A stretch of 35,713 nt of DNA. It comes from Desulfovibrio sp. (GTDB lineage: Bacteria; Desulfobacterota; Desulfovibrionia; Desulfovibrionales; Desulfovibrionaceae). A model generated the notes under the pieces. The model worked only from the letters and a program-made list of their open reading frames with translations, ran no database searches and was not told the origin of the DNA. The translations under genes were made by a program, and so were the position numbers. Positions 33,314 through 35,713 of the stretch are shown in pieces (within the stretch, counting starts at the first letter, position 1; every line of letters starts with the position of its first letter). The stretch spans positions 1 to 35,713 of the forward strand of contig JAISLI010000013.1 of assembly GCA_031291035.1 (NCBI GenBank). The letters run 5' to 3'.

Positions 33314-34333
33314 TTACCCGGCGGGCCTGTCGGGTTCTTTTTCCAGCGGCAGGCCGGCCTCGGCCATGACGTCGCGGTATGCGTCCTCATATTCGGCATA
33401 GGTGAAGTACTGCTTCGGCGGATTCCACGGATTGATGTGGCGCACGCGCCGCGAGTCGTTCGCCGCGTTGCGTGTGGGGCTGAAAAAAACGCCCGCCATG
33501 TGCGTGAGCTTGGAAAAGGGAAAATACAGGAGCAGCGTGGACACCAGCGCGACATGCACAAAAAAGAGGGGGGCGATGCCCTCCGCCGAAACCGGCGAGA
33601 ATTGCGTGACGCCCATAATGAATATCTTGACCATGGCGATTTCCGTCTTGTCAAAGTAGCGCAGACAGATGCCCGTGCAGACGATGCCGAGAAGCAGCCA
33701 CAGGGGAAAGTAGTCGTTGACAAGGGAAATGCAGCGCAGCCGTCCGTTGAAAACGCGCCGCCCCAGAAGGAAAAGCAGCGCGGCGAGCAGTATGCCGCCG
33801 GTCATGAAAAAACGCGGAGCCCCGATCTGCATGAGGCCGTCCAGGGTTTCGAGCCAGGTCACCCACTGCGGCGTCGGCTCCGCGAAAAAGCGGAAGTGTC
33901 TGAGAAAAACCAGCAGAAAACAGTAGTGAAAAAGCAACGCGAAGCACCAGAGCCATTTTGAGGAATAGTACACGCTCCCCGGGCCGCTGTTCGCGGGCAG
34001 GCCGGCGCGCGCGTCGGCTTCGGTGTTGCGGAAAAGGGAGCGGAAAAGGCAAACCTCCAGAAACATGCGCGCGAACACGCCCGCCTGTGTGCCGGGGCAG
34101 TCAATTTTCGCCTGCCTGATGAAATCAAGCGATTGCTCCTGACCGCCGGTGGTGGGGATTCGGAAAGGAACGGGCGATTTCGCCCAGTACACCATGCGCC
34201 GGATCATGCCGACGACGAAAACGGCTGCCGCCAGATACGGCAGGGCCACGCCGAACAGGGAGGCAAAGCCGGCGGCGGAACCCGCCCAGGCGATGGCCCC
34301 TATGAGCAGCACCAGCAGTAACGATACAAACAT
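33314..34333 (-). CDS. dsrM: DsrM, membrane cytochrome b subunit
   Basis: The 339-residue protein has N-terminal helices (SLLLVLLIGAIAWAGSAAGF) and a NarI-like core of five helices with histidines for two b haems, for example LLFHYCFLLVFLRHFRFF and FFVHVALVSTLLLYFPFSKL with THMAG. It oxidises or reduces menaquinol and passes electrons to DsrK. The start lies four bases before the stop of the RsbRD-like gene, so these are one transcript. Confidence 0.95.
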   Translation of the reverse strand: MFVSLLLVLLIGAIAWAGSAAGFASLFGVALPYLAAAVFVVGMIRRMVYWAKSPVPFRIPTTGGQEQSLDFIRQAKIDCPGTQAGVFARMFLEVCLFRSLFRNTEADARAGLPANSGPGSVYYSSKWLWCFALLFHYCFLLVFLRHFRFFAEPTPQWVTWLETLDGLMQIGAPRFFMTGGILLAALLFLLGRRVFNGRLRCISLVNDYFPLWLLLGIVCTGICLRYFDKTEIAMVKIFIMGVTQFSPVSAEGIAPLFFVHVALVSTLLLYFPFSKLTHMAGVFFSPTRNAANDSRRVRHINPWNPPKQYFTYAEYEDAYRDVMAEAGLPLEKEPDRPAG

Positions 34334-34336
34334 TCC

Positions 34337-34894
34337 CTACCTCGCTTGATGTTTTTTATCCCGGCCCGCGACAGGCGGGCCGCCCCCGGACGCCCGCGCC
34401 CATCGCGTTATCTGGGCATGCCGGTCGCGAATTTCCCTGACGCGGGCTTCCGCCAGAGTTTCACGGGCCGCCGTATACATGTCGAAGGCCAGAAGAACCA
34501 GACTGTCCAGCCGGGACTCCGCGGCCAAATAACTGTCGAGGTCTCCGGAGGCCGCGCAGTGCGGCAAAAATCGTTCGCGCATGAGGGGTTTGAGCAGATA
34601 CAGCACTCCCAGTGCCCGGCTTGGCGTCATCCGCTGCACCGCGCGCAGTTTCACAAAACGTTCCAGTGCGGCTCCGACGTCCGCGACGGTCGTTTCCTCG
34701 CCCGCGACGGCGCCGTAAAGGGCGTCCGCCGCCTCCCTGATCATGTCCGCCCCCGGATTCGCGAAAGGATCGGCCGCCGTTCCCGGCAGCCCCGACAAAC
34801 CTTTCGCCTCGAAAGGAATGCCGGCGTACACCGCATCCGTCCACAGGCGGAGCATGTCCTCCCTGTTGTCGCGGAAAAATTCCGGCAAATTCAT
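34337..34894 (-). CDS. RsbRD N-terminal domain-like protein, first gene of the dsr operon
   Basis: The 185-residue all-helical protein begins MNLPEFFRDNREDMLRLWTD and continues with PFANPGADMIREAADALYGA and a long helix near RMTPSRALGVLYLLKPLM. This pattern matches the N-terminal sensor domain of RsbR-type stress regulators, here without the STAS domain. No catalytic motif is visible. Being upstream of dsrM with a three-base gap, it is probably made with the complex and may sense or regulate; this is inferred. The start at 34894 matches the family start; ATGs at 34921 and 34966 are alternatives with poor sites. Confidence 0.72.
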   Translation of the reverse strand: MNLPEFFRDNREDMLRLWTDAVYAGIPFEAKGLSGLPGTAADPFANPGADMIREAADALYGAVAGEETTVADVGAALERFVKLRAVQRMTPSRALGVLYLLKPLMRERFLPHCAASGDLDSYLAAESRLDSLVLLAFDMYTAARETLAEARVREIRDRHAQITRWARASGGGPPVAGRDKKHQAR

Positions 34895-34927
34895 ACAACC
34901 CCACAACATGCCGCAATTCATGACAAG

Positions 34928-35016
34928 CCGTACGGCGTCGTCCTGCCGCGTTCCGATTCCGCGCAAGACATATCAAAACTCTTTCCATGATAACCGTACG
35001 GAAGGATTTGCGTCAA
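34928..35016 (-). promoter_or_regulatory. Predicted dsr promoter with twin CCGTACGG palindromes
   Basis: On the minus strand TTGACG (35016-35011) and TATCAT (34992-34987) are 18 bases apart, 5 of 6 matches each. The palindrome CCGTACGG lies between them at 34994-35001, and an identical copy lies at 34928-34935, 66 bp away within the expected leader. Repressor binding to both sites is an inference. Confidence 0.55.
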
Positions 35017-35082
35017 GCCCGTTTCCGCAATTTTCTGACTCTTCCCGCAAAAAGACGGGAATATTATGTTATGAAAAAATCT

Positions 35083-35111
35083 TTGACTTTCGCGCCGCGA
35101 ACGAGTAGATT
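35083..35111 (+). promoter_or_regulatory. Predicted promoter of the right-edge leader
   Basis: TTGACT (35083-35088), a 17-base spacer and TAGATT (35106-35111) point rightward, divergent from the dsr promoter. Transcription would begin near 35118 and give a leader of about 370 bases before the exported gene. Confidence 0.45.
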
Positions 35112-35232
35112 TTTCGTCTGTGTGACGATTGTGCGACGTTCCGGCACTGCCGAACGGACATTTTTGCCTTGAGCGGACGGCATGAAGATGCGGACGAAAA
35201 AGGATATCCATCCCGGAAAAAAGGGAAAAAGG

Positions 35233-35419
<187 letters not shown>

Positions 35420-35436
<17 letters not shown>

Positions 35437-35498
35437 TCACTTGCGGCCTTTTTTCTTGCCTTTACCCATCACTACCAAGGAGGCCCCATGAAGACATC
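35420..35498 (+). repeat. Leader-and-start repeat, copy B
   Basis: This is the partner of 11379-11455. It shares AAGGTATGCC, the TTGCGGCCTTTTTTCTTGCC string, the purine ribosome site and the first codons. Similarity ends soon after the start codon. Confidence 0.85.
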
Positions 35499-35713
35499 AG
35501 GTGAATATCCCGGAAATGCCCCGCGTGAACAGGCGGCTCTTTTTTTCGGCGCCTGCTTCCTGATTCTGGCCCTGGGCCTGCCCCTGCGGGCCAGCGCGAA
35601 CGACGCGGACAACAGGGAAAAGGAAGTCTGGAACGTGGCCCCTTCTTCCCCCCGCGCCCTGTCATCCGTCCTGCTGGATCAAATCGCCTCCTTTTTCGGC
35701 GTTCCCGCGCCCG
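35488..35713 (+). CDS. Exported protein, N-terminal part only (cut by window end)
   Basis: The frame is open to the window edge and gives at least 75 residues. It starts MKTSGEYPGNAPREQAALFF, then a long hydrophobic segment (GACFLILALGLPL) and a likely cleavage near RASAND, so it is exported; the extended, polar n-region is typical of large surface proteins. The mature part begins DADNREKEVWNVAPSSPRAL. AAGGAGG is five bases before the ATG. Its leader matches that of the collapsed adhesin-like gene at 11446, which suggests it may be the intact relative with Ig-like repeats; this is inferred and the protein body is not visible. Expression may depend on the CA tract and hairpins upstream. Confidence 0.7.
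   Translation, partial: MKTSGEYPGNAPREQAALFFGACFLILALGLPLRASANDADNREKEVWNVAPSSPRALSSVLLDQIASFFGVPAP

Overview
The window comes from a dissimilatory sulfate-reducing bacterium, most likely a member of the Desulfovibrionaceae. The main evidence is a complete minus-strand dsrMKJOP operon (about 29.3-34.9 kb) and a variant cytochrome c maturation (ccm) cluster (about 21.1-26.9 kb). Its CcmE carries a Cys-x-x-x-Tyr haem site instead of His-x-x-x-Tyr, and no ccmG or ccmH is present. The core is GC-rich, so long antisense shadow frames are common.

Layout. Positions 1-5.5 kb are visibly AT-richer and look acquired. They hold a decayed IS1-type transposase fragment, a Panacea-domain antitoxin overlapping a frameshifted partner, four small exported or lipoprotein genes (one YecR-like), and a single-chain DNA methyltransferase/Mrr-like nuclease. 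A promoter-bearing repeat occurs at both sides of the first part of this island. Positions 5.7-11.2 kb carry a small unknown gene, ileS-lspA, a CpoB/YbgF-like lipoprotein and a CheZ-like phosphatase. At 11.4-11.8 kb lies the wreck of a surface-protein gene. From 11.9 to 18.1 kb come an AsmA-like giant (minus), a CgeB-like glycosyltransferase, a small membrane protein (minus) and a radical SAM protein. From 26.9 down to 18.1 kb a minus-strand run reads ccmE-F-A-B-C-D, a TPR membrane protein, and an EndoQ-like PHP/UvrD helicase fusion. From 29.2 down to 27.0 kb are an HD/CCA-adding-enzyme-like protein and tlyA. From 34.9 down to 29.3 kb is an RsbRD-N-like gene followed by dsrM, K, J, O and P, closed by a strong intrinsic terminator. 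At the right edge a divergent transcript starts near 35.1 kb and enters an exported protein cut by the window end.

How parts fit. The ccm genes make the haem-ligation machinery needed for c-type cytochromes such as triheme DsrJ. DsrMKJOP links the membrane quinone pool and periplasm to cytoplasmic sulfite reduction. LspA processes lipoproteins such as the CpoB-like protein and the island lipoproteins.

Most interesting points. (1) The leader of the right-edge exported gene has a (CA)13 tract inside a small leader frame, followed by three terminator-like hairpins. The last part of this leader is repeated 24 kb away in front of the broken surface-protein gene. Together they look like a phase-variable attenuated surface-protein system. 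(2) A type I-C-like CRISPR repeat, one spacer and a half-degenerate repeat lie inside the ccm operon between ccmC and ccmD, with the repeat supplying the last codons of ccmC and no cas genes in view. (3) The predicted dsr promoter carries a CCGTACGG palindrome between its -35 and -10 boxes and a second copy 66 bp downstream.
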